This document shows, one piece after another, positions 9,370 to 18,208 of a stretch of DNA of 64,000 nucleotides; within the stretch, counting starts at the first letter, position 1; each line of letters opens with the position of its first letter. The DNA is from Marinobacter daqiaonensis (GTDB lineage: Bacteria > Pseudomonadota > Gammaproteobacteria > Pseudomonadales > Oleiphilaceae). The notes beneath the pieces were generated by a model. That model worked only from the letters and a program-made list of their open reading frames with translations, was not told the origin of the DNA and ran no database searches. A program made the position numbers and the translations under genes. The DNA is taken from the NCBI RefSeq assembly GCF_900115285.1, contig NZ_FOYW01000001.1, forward strand, positions 410,376 to 474,375, read 5' to 3'.

Positions 9370-9912
9370 ATGAATAAATTTACTCGTCTGATCGCATGTT
9401 CACTGCTTGCGTCCGCGCCTTTACTGGCAACCGCCCAGGGCAATTCCGGGCAGATGCCCATGCACCGTGGCGGCATGATGGACCAGGAACAGATGCAGCA
9501 AATGAATGAAAACATGTCGCAAATGCAGCAGATGATGCAGGAAATGCGTAATGCAGAATCAGATGCGGAGCGGGAGCGGCTCAGGGAAAGGCACATGGAC
9601 TCCATGCACAAGCACATGCAGATGATGCGCGGAGGCATGATGAATCAAGGAATGATGGGGAATGGCCAGGGCATGATGGGCAGTGGCCAGCAGGGAATGA
9701 TGGGAAATAACCAGAACATGATGGGGAACGGTCAGCAGGGCATGATGGGAAACAGCCAGGGTAAGAAACAGCCCGGTAAACCCCAGCAGGGCCGTGACGA
9801 GGCCGGCGGTTCCGGCTACGAGCAGAGACTGGAAATGATGGAGACCCGCATGAACCAGATGCAGCTCATGATGGAGCAGATGCTGGAGCACCAGCGGCAA
9901 CAGCGTCAGTGA
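9370..9912 (+). CDS. Methionine- and glutamine-rich secreted protein, possibly metal binding
   Basis: 180 residues with an N-terminal signal peptide (cleavage expected near ATAQG, about residue 24). The mature protein is extremely rich in Met, Gln, Asn and Gly. Residues about 85-135 carry a run of short repeats of the type QGMMGN/S, and the N- and C-terminal parts have QMQQM-type coiled-coil stretches. Many MxxM and MM pairs, plus His in HMDSMHKHMQMM, resemble Met-rich motifs that bind Cu(I) or Ag(I) in periplasmic copper proteins. It belongs to no family I can name. Start ATG at 9370, with an AAGGAG site. Linked to the DUF302 gene by a 13-bp gap. Metal binding is inference from composition. 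Confidence 0.7.
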   Translation: MNKFTRLIACSLLASAPLLATAQGNSGQMPMHRGGMMDQEQMQQMNENMSQMQQMMQEMRNAESDAERERLRERHMDSMHKHMQMMRGGMMNQGMMGNGQGMMGSGQQGMMGNNQNMMGNGQQGMMGNSQGKKQPGKPQQGRDEAGGSGYEQRLEMMETRMNQMQLMMEQMLEHQRQQRQ

Positions 9913-10145
9913 GTCTTGAAGAAAGCTGAAGTCTGTTGGTGAGGACCTGAGTGGTTTTTACGGCCCTCATCGGCAGCCCCCATTCCTGCCGAACCAAGTA
10001 ACACAGATCCGGTTTCCTGCCTTATCGCCAGATAGGGGAGGCATTCGCCTTGCGGAATTTCCGGGGCATGCCTGAAGCGTGGTACCTTCCAACCAGAAGA
10101 CTTTGTCAACGACCATCAGACACCTGACTCTGGCGAGAAGAATCT

Positions 10146-11609
10146 ATGAACGTAATCATTATCGGCGCGGGGATTATGGGAACCACTTTTGCCACTCTGG
10201 CAAAAGAAATGGCACCGGAGCTGGAGATCACCATTCTGGAGAGGCTTGACCGGCCCGGGGCCGGCAACTCCTGGGCGTTCTACAACGCCGGCACAGGCCA
10301 TGAGGCAAACTGTGAACTCAACTATACCCCGGTGGACGAAGAAGTCATCTCCGTTGAGAAAGCCCTGAAGATCCATGCCCAGTTCAACGTCGCCAAGCAG
10401 TTCTGGTCTTTCCTGGTCGAACGGGGTGCCGTCAAAGAGCCTCAAACGTTCATTAACCAGACCAAACACTGCACCATTGTCTCTGAATCCGCAATTGAAG
10501 AGCTGAGATTACGATTCAGGGAAATGTCTGCCCATCACTTTTTCGAGCACATGCGCTATTCGGAAGACTTCGATGAGATAAAGAGCTGGATTCCCTACAC
10601 CATGGAGGAACGCCCCCGACATGAAAAAATGGCGGCCACCGTCATTGAAACGGGTACCGATGTCAATTTCGGTGCTCTGGCGGAGCAGATGGCGGAGTAT
10701 GCGGTGAATGAGCTTGGGGTCAGAATCGACTACGGCACCCACGTCAAACGTGTGCACAGGAGCCCCACAGGGCGCTGGGTTATCGAAGCGGAGAGCAATG
10801 GCAGTCCGGTCAAGCACAAGGCTGACGTGCTTTTCGTCGGTGCCGGTGGCGGCGCGTTTCCACTCCTGAAAAGAAGCCACCTGCCGTTCCGGAACCGGTT
10901 CGCAGGCTTTCCTGTGGGTGGCCGGTTTCTACGTGCCCAGATCAGCGCAGAACAGGCCAAGGAATATAAGGCGAAGACCTATGGCAAAGCCAAGGTGGGT
11001 GCGCCTCCCATGTCCGTGCCGCATCTGGATCTGCGGGTTGTGGATGGCAAGCACTACCTCCTGTTTGGTCCATTTGCGTCGTTTAATCCGGTCCTCGAAA
11101 AGGGTCGAGGATTTTTTGATTACCTCACCTCAATCCGCCCGCATGATATCCCCGGTTTTCTGAGTGTGGCGATCGAGCATTTCCCCCTGGTCCGGTATCT
11201 GGTGTCGGAAACCTTCAAGGGGGAAAAGAGCATGTTCGAGGAACTCGACAACTTCGCCCCGGGCCTGAGTAAAAAGTTTGACTGGAAGCCGCTCCAGGCC
11301 GGGCAAAGGGTACAGATCATCAAGGACGGGGACTTGCAGATGGGTACGGAAATTCTCGTGTCCGAGGACAGAACCTACGGGACGTTACTTGGAGCATCCC
11401 CCGGGGCGTCGGTTTCACCAGAGGTGATGCTGCGCTGCCTGGAACGACTGATACCCTCCATCTTCTCCAAAGAGGAAGCCCTCGAGAAGAAAAGGAAGAT
11501 GTTTCCCGAGGACGATCTGGACACGTTGATCAATGATCCTGATCGCTACCGGGAAATTCGCGATGCCGTCAACAAGCGCCTGGGAATAGCCCAGTCCAGG
11601 GTGCAATAG
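10146..11609 (+). CDS. mqo: Malate:quinone oxidoreductase
   Basis: 487-residue FAD enzyme that oxidises malate to oxaloacetate and passes electrons to quinone at the membrane, an alternative to NAD-dependent malate dehydrogenase in the TCA cycle. The N-terminus has the dinucleotide-binding GAGIMGTTFATL, followed by ERLDRPGAGNSWAFYNAGTGHEANCELNYTP (family-specific substrate/FAD region), and LFGPFASFNPVLEKG and GTLLGASPGASVSPEVML near the C-terminus, all characteristic of Mqo. No TM segment, in line with a peripheral membrane protein. It stands alone, with 233 bp upstream and a convergent hydrolase gene downstream. Confidence 0.93.
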   Translation: MNVIIIGAGIMGTTFATLAKEMAPELEITILERLDRPGAGNSWAFYNAGTGHEANCELNYTPVDEEVISVEKALKIHAQFNVAKQFWSFLVERGAVKEPQTFINQTKHCTIVSESAIEELRLRFREMSAHHFFEHMRYSEDFDEIKSWIPYTMEERPRHEKMAATVIETGTDVNFGALAEQMAEYAVNELGVRIDYGTHVKRVHRSPTGRWVIEAESNGSPVKHKADVLFVGAGGGAFPLLKRSHLPFRNRFAGFPVGGRFLRAQISAEQAKEYKAKTYGKAKVGAPPMSVPHLDLRVVDGKHYLLFGPFASFNPVLEKGRGFFDYLTSIRPHDIPGFLSVAIEHFPLVRYLVSETFKGEKSMFEELDNFAPGLSKKFDWKPLQAGQRVQIIKDGDLQMGTEILVSEDRTYGTLLGASPGASVSPEVMLRCLERLIPSIFSKEEALEKKRKMFPEDDLDTLINDPDRYREIRDAVNKRLGIAQSRVQ

Positions 11610-11641
11610 AATCCATTACGGGAACGCGGCCAAAGGAAAGA

Positions 11642-12724
11642 TCAGGGGCAATCGCGTTCAACCCGTTCCAGGAAGAGTCTTATCTCCTCGAAGGCTTCGT
11701 TGGCTTCCGGCAGCAAAGGCGTGAACAGATGCCAGACATGGACCATATCGGGCCAGGTCTGCACCTCCACGCTGGAGCCTGCCTGGCGGGCCTTGGCTGC
11801 GTAACGGCGCACATTATCCAGGAGGATTTCCGCTTCACTGACCTGGATCAGGGTGGGCGGAAGATTATGCAGGGGGCCCCGTAGGGGCGATGCCACCGGA
11901 TTGGTCGGCAGTACCCGCAGGCCCATCAAGGTTCCCCACCAGAGCATGGGTGCGGGTATCTTCGCCAGCTTCGTTACCATGGGTCCGAGCATCGGATCCG
12001 ATTCGATATTATCCCGTTTGCCCAGGCCCGTGATCATCAGCTCCGTGGAGGGGGACAGCGCCACCGCTGCCTCCGGCGCCCGCAGTTTCTGATCCCGGAT
12101 CCAGGCAAGGAGGCTTAGTGTGTGGCTGCCGCCGGAGGAATCTCCGGCCACCACCACGAATCTGGCGGGCTCCGGTCCATCCGGACCGTTTTCCAGCAAC
12201 CAGCGATAGCCCCGACGGCAATCGGAAACCCCGGTCATGAAACTGTGCTCCGGCATCAGCCGGTAGTCGATGGCAAATACACAGGCCCGGGCCAGCGCCG
12301 ACAGGCGGTCCGTTATGGCCCGATGGCTCCTGGGGCTGCCGGCGATCCATGAGCCGCCATGTATATAGAGGATCCTGCGCTCGGGCAGGGCGCCCGGAGC
12401 AATCACCCATTCTCCGGCAGGCGCCGAACCCGTGCTGGGACGGAACTCGGAAACCAGATCCAGCCCATCACTCATGCTGTCCATATAGTCCCGGAGTGCC
12501 TTTACCCGGGCCTTACCGCGTAGTCCTTCAGTGGCTCCATGCATGGCTTCGATACTCTTCAGAACCTGTTGTCGGGCACTGTCCGGTGGGTAGACCAGTG
12601 GCGCGGAACGATCGCGGCGGGAATCGCGCCCCCTGCGCCGGAACAGGAATACCAGCGCAAGCAGGCCCAGTACAAAAAACATCAGCCACATCAGGGCAAG
12701 CCACAGGGTTCCCAGCCAGATCAT
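11642..12724 (-). CDS. Membrane-anchored alpha/beta hydrolase (hormone-sensitive lipase type esterase)
   Basis: 360 residues. An N-terminal TM helix (about residues 3-28, ending FLFRRRGRDSRR) anchors the protein in the inner membrane. The hydrolase domain shows the HGGSW oxyanion-hole motif, the nucleophile elbow GDSSGG, and the acid/His region SEAEILLDNVRRYA...DMVHVWHLF, all typical of HSL-family carboxylesterases. Substrate unknown. It lies 69 bp downstream of the probable selenoneine synthase on the same strand, so the two may be co-transcribed, but I know of no functional link. The start ATG is directly before the TM helix. Confidence 0.8.
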   Translation of the reverse strand: MIWLGTLWLALMWLMFFVLGLLALVFLFRRRGRDSRRDRSAPLVYPPDSARQQVLKSIEAMHGATEGLRGKARVKALRDYMDSMSDGLDLVSEFRPSTGSAPAGEWVIAPGALPERRILYIHGGSWIAGSPRSHRAITDRLSALARACVFAIDYRLMPEHSFMTGVSDCRRGYRWLLENGPDGPEPARFVVVAGDSSGGSHTLSLLAWIRDQKLRAPEAAVALSPSTELMITGLGKRDNIESDPMLGPMVTKLAKIPAPMLWWGTLMGLRVLPTNPVASPLRGPLHNLPPTLIQVSEAEILLDNVRRYAAKARQAGSSVEVQTWPDMVHVWHLFTPLLPEANEAFEEIRLFLERVERDCP

Positions 12725-12793
12725 GCCTGTCCCTCGGAGGTCAGGGCCGGTTTATCACTCAGTCCACGAGATGCCTGCCCCATCCTGTTTTCT

Positions 12794-14137
12794 TCAGGAA
12801 TCATGGTTACCGGGAAGGGCACAGGTTCGGAAACCCGCGGGCGGGTCTCCCCGGTCGGGAGTGAAAAAATTCCGGTAGTTGTTGTTGATGAGCCGGGCCC
12901 GCGTTGCCCAGCTTCCGCCGCGAAGCACCCGTCGGCCCTCGTCGAACCAGGGTGCAGAATAGTCCTGGTAAAGATCCGGCTTGAAGCCAGGGTATGGCTT
13001 GAACAACGAGTCGGTCCATTCCCAGACATTGCCGAGCATCTGGCGGCAGCCAAACGCGCTATCCCCTTCAGGGAAAGCCGCAACATCCACACAGCCCAGC
13101 CGCTGCCCATCCAGATTGGCCAATTCCGGGCGGGGATGCCCATCGCCCCAGGGGAAGAGCCGCTTATCTTCCGTCAGGTCATCGCCCGAGTCATCGGGCG
13201 CCCGGCTTGCGGCAACCTCCCATTCCACTTCGGTGGGTAACCGCCGGCCGGCCCAGCGGCAATAAGCCTCGGCCTCATACCAGCAGACATGGTTTACGGG
13301 CTGGTGGGGCGGCAGGTCTGCCCAGCGGTCGAACTGCCGAACCTGCCAGACGCCACTGGCGCCACGCCGCCAGTAGCGGGGTGCCTCAAGTCCTGAACCG
13401 GTAAGCCACTCCAGCCCGGCCCGGCTCCAGAGGTCCCGGCGACGGTACCCGCCGTCCTCAACGAAAGTCAGGAATTCGCGGTTTGTCACCGGCGCCCGGG
13501 CAATGGCAAAGGGCGCCACCCGGACTTCGTGGGCCTGCTTTTCGTTATCGAAGCGAAAAGGCACACGCGAGTCCGAGCCCAGCATGTGGCGACCGCCCGG
13601 AATCCGGGCGTCGCCGTGCAGCGGCCCACTGTCGGCGGGCCCAGGAGGCGCAGGCTCACTCAGATTCGGAGCAGGGTAGGCGAGTGTCTGCCTGGTATAG
13701 GTGAAGGCCTCGCAATGCATGTCTTCGTGGTAGGTCGTAAGCTGGAATGCGTAGCTCTGCGCTTCGCTCACCCTTCCTTTGGGCAGGCAATCGACCATGG
13801 CTGCTTTCACCGAGTTCAGGTAGGCAAAAGTGTCCTCAAGATCAGGCAGAGGCAGGTCCCAACGGTCGTCATGAGGGATGCTGGAGGAATCGTAGAGTTT
13901 ATCCGCGCCCGCCATGATGTACTCCGGGCGCTTCTGAAGCAGGTGCAGCGCAAAATAGTCATGGAAGAAGCCAATGTGGCCCAGTTCCCACAGAGGTGGA
14001 TTCACAATGTCCAGCATGGGTCCCAGGAGTTGCTCATCTGTCAAATCCCGGGTGAGGTCCAGAGTCCGCTGCCGCGCATCCTCCATCATTTCCACCAGGT
14101 CGCGGGCACTCAGGCGCTGAGTCATCGGCATTTCCAT
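12794..14137 (-). CDS. senA: EgtB-like iron enzyme, probable selenoneine synthase SenA
   Basis: 447 residues. An N-terminal DinB-like helical domain (about 10-180) carries the iron ligands: WELGHIGFFHDYF and HEDMHCEAF (H-x3-H-x-E, as in EgtB). A C-terminal formylglycine-generating-enzyme fold follows (about 190-440, with CWYEAEAYCRWAGRRLPTE and GNVWEWT...VLRGGSWATR). EgtB joins a thiol to hercynine; SenA joins a selenosugar to hercynine to form selenoneine. I favour SenA because of the NPPLWELGH and LYDSSSIPHDDRWDLPLP segments, which to my memory fit the EgtB-X/SenA branch, and because senB and selD homologues lie 30 kb away. No egtD-type methyltransferase is adjacent. EgtB remains the main alternative. 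Start ATG has an AAGGAAG site 5 bp upstream. Confidence 0.65.
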   Translation of the reverse strand: MEMPMTQRLSARDLVEMMEDARQRTLDLTRDLTDEQLLGPMLDIVNPPLWELGHIGFFHDYFALHLLQKRPEYIMAGADKLYDSSSIPHDDRWDLPLPDLEDTFAYLNSVKAAMVDCLPKGRVSEAQSYAFQLTTYHEDMHCEAFTYTRQTLAYPAPNLSEPAPPGPADSGPLHGDARIPGGRHMLGSDSRVPFRFDNEKQAHEVRVAPFAIARAPVTNREFLTFVEDGGYRRRDLWSRAGLEWLTGSGLEAPRYWRRGASGVWQVRQFDRWADLPPHQPVNHVCWYEAEAYCRWAGRRLPTEVEWEVAASRAPDDSGDDLTEDKRLFPWGDGHPRPELANLDGQRLGCVDVAAFPEGDSAFGCRQMLGNVWEWTDSLFKPYPGFKPDLYQDYSAPWFDEGRRVLRGGSWATRARLINNNYRNFFTPDRGDPPAGFRTCALPGNHDS

Positions 14138-14551
14138 GGGTCTTCCTTAGCTTGATAGTTCCTTGGGTGACGATCAGACAACACATAGGCTGCTACCGTG
14201 GCCGAGGCGGTCGTTGCGCCAGCTACAAGCGCCAGGCCCGTTTCTCGGTGAGTGCATGCAGAAGCATATTCAGCGTAGACCATGAGCGTTTGCGGTGTCC
14301 AAGGTCATTGATTTGCCGCGATCGGCACCAGGCACTCATGTCCGCGGTTCGATCAGACGAGTGCCAATTGGTCAGGCCCGCCAGGGCTTTGCAGAACGTT
14401 TCAAGCCCCCTGGTAGTCGGAAAACTTTACACATTCGAAAAAAACCATATATGGCGTCTCCTTCAGGAGATTGATATTGATCCGCCTTTTACAGTTGGCT
14501 CAGGCATTGCTGCGCAAGTGTGTCCATTGCGGCTTGAAAAAGGTAAACCCA
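14138..14551. other. Intergenic region with two short palindromes
   Basis: This 414-bp gap between divergent senA and the repeat protein gene holds no convincing gene; one long open frame crosses it but lacks codon-like or family features. Near the downstream gene are a perfect 10-bp palindrome CCATATATGG (14445-14454) and a perfect hairpin TCTCCT-tc-AGGAGA (14457-14470), about 100 and 80 bp before the start codon. They may be an operator and a leader hairpin, but nothing further supports this. The composition just upstream (aaaactttacacattcg) is AT-rich and promoter-like. Confidence 0.35.
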
Positions 14552-15406
14552 ATGTGGAACGCCAAAAGGTTATCTGCCTCAGTTTTTTTCCTGGCTCTGT
14601 TTCTGGCAGCCGGAGTTGCGAAAGCCCTTCCTATTTCCGATGTGATATTCAGTCGCGATACAGGTACCGGCCCGACACTTGAGAGAGTGGGTTTTGATGG
14701 CACTACATTCATCGGCGGCGCCACTTTGCTTGAGGAGCTGAATCCGGGTTGGACGTCCATGTCCTACGATGCCACGGCCGGTTTCATGTACTTTACGAGG
14801 GCTTCGGGCACCGCCTCCAGGCTTGAGAGAGTGGGGTTCGACGGTAACGGATTCACCGGCGGCGCGACTGTTCTTGAGGAGCTGAATCCTGAGTGGATGT
14901 CCATGTCCTACGACGCCACCGCCGGTTTCATGTACTTCACACGGGTTTCGGGCACCACCTCCAGACTTGAGAGGGTGGGGTTCGACGGCACCGGATTCGT
15001 CGGTGGCGCGACTGTGCTTGAAGAGCTGAATCCGGAGTGGACATCCATGTCCTACGATTCCACAGCCGGTTTCCTGTACTTTACGCGGGCCTCGGGCACT
15101 ACCTCCAGACTTGAGAGGGTGGGGTTCGACGGCACCGGATTCACCGGCGGCGCGACCGTGCTTGAGGAACTGAATCCCGAGTGGACGGCAATGTCTCTTG
15201 TCTACAGGGAGGCGCCGGTTGCAGTTACAGAACCTGGCACTATCTCTCTGTTCGCAGTTGGTTTGTTACTTTCAGTTGTAGCCAGGGCTAACAGGAAGAA
15301 GGGTTCAGGTCCTGGCTCTCGGCAATCGGTAGGTCGGTTGCGCCAGGTCCGGGTGATGCAGCCACGTTCTCTGGATAACAGATTGAGTGCTTCGTGTGGT
15401 CATTGA
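14552..15406 (+). CDS. Secreted tandem-repeat protein with PEP-CTERM-like sorting signal
   Basis: 284 residues. A signal peptide ends near AKA (about residue 24). It is followed by four tandem copies of a 48-residue (144-bp) repeat beginning LERVGFDG at 14678, 14822, 14966 and 15110; each contains GGATxLEELNPxW and MSYDATAGFMYFTR, a pattern expected of a beta-propeller or solenoid. Then comes TEPGTISLFAVGLLLSVVAR-ANRKK, a PEP-CTERM-type motif, hydrophobic helix and basic cluster used by exosortase for surface delivery. Unusually, about 34 residues follow the basic cluster, whereas true signals normally end there. Start chosen at the ATG with an AAAAGG site and a direct signal peptide. No exosortase is in the window. 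Confidence 0.65.
   Translation: MWNAKRLSASVFFLALFLAAGVAKALPISDVIFSRDTGTGPTLERVGFDGTTFIGGATLLEELNPGWTSMSYDATAGFMYFTRASGTASRLERVGFDGNGFTGGATVLEELNPEWMSMSYDATAGFMYFTRVSGTTSRLERVGFDGTGFVGGATVLEELNPEWTSMSYDSTAGFLYFTRASGTTSRLERVGFDGTGFTGGATVLEELNPEWTAMSLVYREAPVAVTEPGTISLFAVGLLLSVVARANRKKGSGPGSRQSVGRLRQVRVMQPRSLDNRLSASCGH
14678..15203 (+). repeat. Four tandem 144-bp coding repeats
   Basis: Direct repeats start at 14678, 14822, 14966 and 15110 with exactly 144-bp spacing; the fourth is cut short after about 90 bp. Copies three and four are nearly identical at DNA level over long stretches, so recent duplication or gene conversion is likely. They lie entirely within the PEP-CTERM-like protein gene. 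Confidence 0.9.
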
Positions 15407-15468
15407 CGACCACAGAACGTGCTAAATTTCCGAGGTACCCACGTCATTCGGCCAGAGGATAGTTGAAA

Positions 15469-15879
15469 ATGAAGCGAACACAGTATCTCCAGGATTTGAT
15501 CAAGCAGCTTTCGCCAAGGCTGGACACGACATCCTATGTCTACTGCACAGTGGCTCGTGCAAAATACGGCGAGCTGGAAAAGCTGAAACCCATTGTCAGT
15601 ATTGCCGAACTGGAGGGTCTTACCCTGGTGATTCCTCTGGAGCAGGCCCAAGCAGAGGGGCTGGACTACTACCGGGTGTTCCGCCGTATCACACTCGAGG
15701 GCCACTCCAGTGTTCAAGCTCTGGGACTCACATCCGTGGTAACCAGCCTGCTTGCCGAGCGTGACATTACCACCAATGTCATCGCAGGCTTTTACCACGA
15801 CCACATGTTCGTACCCAGCGATCGAATCGATGAGGCCATGGAGGCACTCAGGGATCTCGCCAGTCAACCCAACCGTTAA
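15469..15879 (+). CDS. ACT-domain protein (DUF2241 type)
   Basis: 136-residue cytoplasmic protein resembling small ACT-domain proteins of the DUF2241/ACT_3 group. The N-terminal half has a strand-rich part with SYVYCTVARA and GLTLVIPLEQAQAEGLDY; the C-terminal half RITLEGHSSVQALGLTSVVTSLLAERDITTNVIAGFYHDHMFVP is the ACT fold signature seen in amino-acid-sensing regulators. Partner unknown. I place the start at the ATG at 15469, which has an AGAGGAT site about 8 bp upstream; a TTG two codons earlier is less likely. It is a single gene between two secreted-protein genes. Confidence 0.8.
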   Translation: MKRTQYLQDLIKQLSPRLDTTSYVYCTVARAKYGELEKLKPIVSIAELEGLTLVIPLEQAQAEGLDYYRVFRRITLEGHSSVQALGLTSVVTSLLAERDITTNVIAGFYHDHMFVPSDRIDEAMEALRDLASQPNR

Positions 15880-16229
15880 AGATGGGCAACAGAGGATAGC
15901 GACGGGTTGATCGCGGATCTGTAGATCCTCAGATCCCCATCACTCAGGCCCGCAGCTTCAGCCACCCTCCGTAAACAGCTTTAACGGCAGCCTAAAGAAT
16001 ACCGATGTCCCGCTGAGCCCATCGATACGATAAAACGTCGGAATCCTTTACATATAGCTCCTTCCACTGAACCAACGGTTACCGCAACTCTATATATCTG
16101 AGCCGTTATTTTTATATGGCATGCATGTGGCTTCTTTTTTCGCTGGTCTAAAAAGCCACGCAACTCATGTCCGAGGGAATTATGTAGTCGTCGGGACAAC
16201 GATGAAAATTGAGCAAAGGAACGGGCACT
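15880..16229. other. Intergenic region without a gene
   Basis: This 350-bp stretch has no open frame with protein-like content. It contains a small perfect hairpin GGATCT-gt-AGATCC (15915-15928) shortly after the ACT gene, with no T-run, so a terminator is doubtful. The part next to the LVIVD gene (16080-16200) is AT-rich and probably holds its promoter. Confidence 0.4.
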
Positions 16230-18152
16230 ATGAAGCAATTAAAAGCGTTCAAGCTTGCATTGGTAGTCGTTTCAAGCTTTATGGCCTTCTCGGCTTCCGC
16301 GGCACCGCCACCGGTGGTTACTGACGATCCCGACGACGAACCTCAACATGTACCAAGCATTGCAGATGACCTTGTTCGTGCCGATCCGAGCGCTCCGCTC
16401 GCGGCACACGATGCCGCAGTAGCCGACATCGTAAGTGATGCGCCGTTCGCCAAAGTTATCAAAAATCTTGCCGAAGCCGGCCGTGGCGAACGGCTTTCTG
16501 CAAACTCCACAACCGATGTTTGGGCACTGGGCAACTATGCGTACACGGGAACTTTTAATAGCCCCTGTGGCGGCGACCCGGACGCGGGTATCTGGATATG
16601 GGACGTGCGCAACAAAACCAATCCGGAATTTGTCGGAGTCATTCAGTCACCAACCGGAAGCCGCACTAACGATGTCAGAGTCGCAACAATGGGCAGGGGA
16701 GATATCCTGGTGCATTCAAACGAACCATGCGCCGGAGGACCTGGCGGGTACGAGGTCTATAACGTCGAAGATCCTCTACATCCAGTCCACCTGGCGTCGG
16801 TCCGCATCGATGACCCAAACCCACTCGCTCCACTTATTATTGCCGGGCCTGTGACAGACGTCGGTGTGCACAACCTGTGGCTCTTTAGCCAGGCCGGAAA
16901 GGATTATGTGGCAGTAACGACAGAAACAGTGTTCGGCAACTTCCACATCTACGACATCACCGATCCGGCAAACCCTATGCTTGTGTCATTCTGGGGCGCA
17001 GAAGAATTATTCGATCCGGGTGTTGTTGCCAGTGGCGATGTTTCCCGAAATCTGGACGCGGCAATTTGGCTCTTCAGCGGGTTTGGCGCTTCGCAAAACC
17101 GTTTTCTGCATGACGTTACCATTACACCAGATGGCCTGACGGCGTACCTGGCGAACTGGGATGCCGGCCTCGTCAGGCTCGACATTACCGATGTTAGCAA
17201 TCCACAACTTGTATCGGTTGCAATTGATCCGACCAGCGAGGACGGAGAAGTAAACAGCCACTCGGTCTGGCCAAATGCAAATGGTTCGATCGTGGTTGAA
17301 GGTGAAGAGGATTTCTCTCCGTTTGAATCTCAGTTCACGATAGATGGCTCGGGCCCAAACGCTGGCACTTATGCCTCCTCTGAGGGAGAGATTACCTCGC
17401 CCATTGCCGAGGAACCTGGTGCTGAAATGAGCGGGCAGACGACCTACGTAGGCCTGGCCTGTGACGGGGCTTCTGTGCCGGCGGGTAGCGGAATTGCGCT
17501 GATCCAGCGCGGCGTCTGCGCCTTCACAGTGAAAGGCGGGAACGTTATCGCTGCCGGTTATAGCGGCATGGTGGTCTTTAATGACGAAGCCCGTGGCGAT
17601 GCGCTGGTCACGATGGGCGGTACGGCTATCTCAATACCCGGCGTTTTCGTGGGGCACTCCACTGGCCTCGCCATCATGGGAGTGGCAAACGCTGCTGATC
17701 TGGTAATCGGTGCTGGCGGAGCGACGATCACCGCTGCGGTGATTCCGAATGGCTGGAGCGGCATGCGGATCTGGAGTTACGCTGACCCGGCCAATCCGAT
17801 CCTGATGTCTACGTTCAACACCGTATGCAGTGCCAATCCAACCGATCCCAGCTGTGATCCGCGCGGCACCTATTCATCTCATAACGTGATTGTTGAGGAT
17901 AACAAGGCTTATATTTCCTGGTACTCGGATGGTGTTGTGGTGTTGGATGTAAGCGACCCGGTCAATCCGGTGGAAGTTGCACGCTATCATCGGACCGGCA
18001 GCGAGTTTGAAACGCAAAATGCTGGTATCCAGGATGTCTGGGGAATTTACAAGATTCCGAATCAACCGTGGATTTATGCGTCTGATCGAAACGGAGGGCT
18101 TTACATACTCAAAGAGTACGGTTCTGGTTCAGCCAAGAACGCTAAAGATTAA
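16230..18152 (+). CDS. Secreted LVIVD-repeat protein with PA domain insert
   Basis: 640-residue exported protein. The signal peptide ends near FSASA (about residue 25). The body contains repeated LVIVD-type blades, for example VYNVEDPLHPVHLASV, IYDITDPANPMLVSFW, LDITDVSNPQLVSVA and VLDVSDPVNPVEVARY, predicting a beta-propeller. Between about residues 395 and 500 a protease-associated (PA) domain is inserted, with GSGIALIQRGVCAFTVKG and AGYSGMVVFND. A similar LVIVD-PA architecture occurs in uncharacterised marine secreted proteins. Four or more Cys suggest disulfides. Function unknown; adhesion or extracellular binding is plausible. Start ATG at 16230 has an AAAGGA site; an earlier in-frame start would put residues before the signal peptide. 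Confidence 0.8.
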   Translation: MKQLKAFKLALVVVSSFMAFSASAAPPPVVTDDPDDEPQHVPSIADDLVRADPSAPLAAHDAAVADIVSDAPFAKVIKNLAEAGRGERLSANSTTDVWALGNYAYTGTFNSPCGGDPDAGIWIWDVRNKTNPEFVGVIQSPTGSRTNDVRVATMGRGDILVHSNEPCAGGPGGYEVYNVEDPLHPVHLASVRIDDPNPLAPLIIAGPVTDVGVHNLWLFSQAGKDYVAVTTETVFGNFHIYDITDPANPMLVSFWGAEELFDPGVVASGDVSRNLDAAIWLFSGFGASQNRFLHDVTITPDGLTAYLANWDAGLVRLDITDVSNPQLVSVAIDPTSEDGEVNSHSVWPNANGSIVVEGEEDFSPFESQFTIDGSGPNAGTYASSEGEITSPIAEEPGAEMSGQTTYVGLACDGASVPAGSGIALIQRGVCAFTVKGGNVIAAGYSGMVVFNDEARGDALVTMGGTAISIPGVFVGHSTGLAIMGVANAADLVIGAGGATITAAVIPNGWSGMRIWSYADPANPILMSTFNTVCSANPTDPSCDPRGTYSSHNVIVEDNKAYISWYSDGVVVLDVSDPVNPVEVARYHRTGSEFETQNAGIQDVWGIYKIPNQPWIYASDRNGGLYILKEYGSGSAKNAKD

Positions 18153-18208
18153 CCTAAGTGGCGATATTGTTTGTTGGAGGCCTATCGATTCGAACAGATA
18201 AATGCACC

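Noticed and set aside
14152..14682. 176-codon plus-strand open frame in the gap before the repeat protein.
   Set aside because: No motifs, runs into the repeat protein in another frame, and has no ribosome site.
14678..15203. Regular 144-bp repeats that might suggest a CRISPR or satellite.
   Set aside because: They are in frame within a secreted protein, have no unique spacers, and the unit is far too long for CRISPR repeats.
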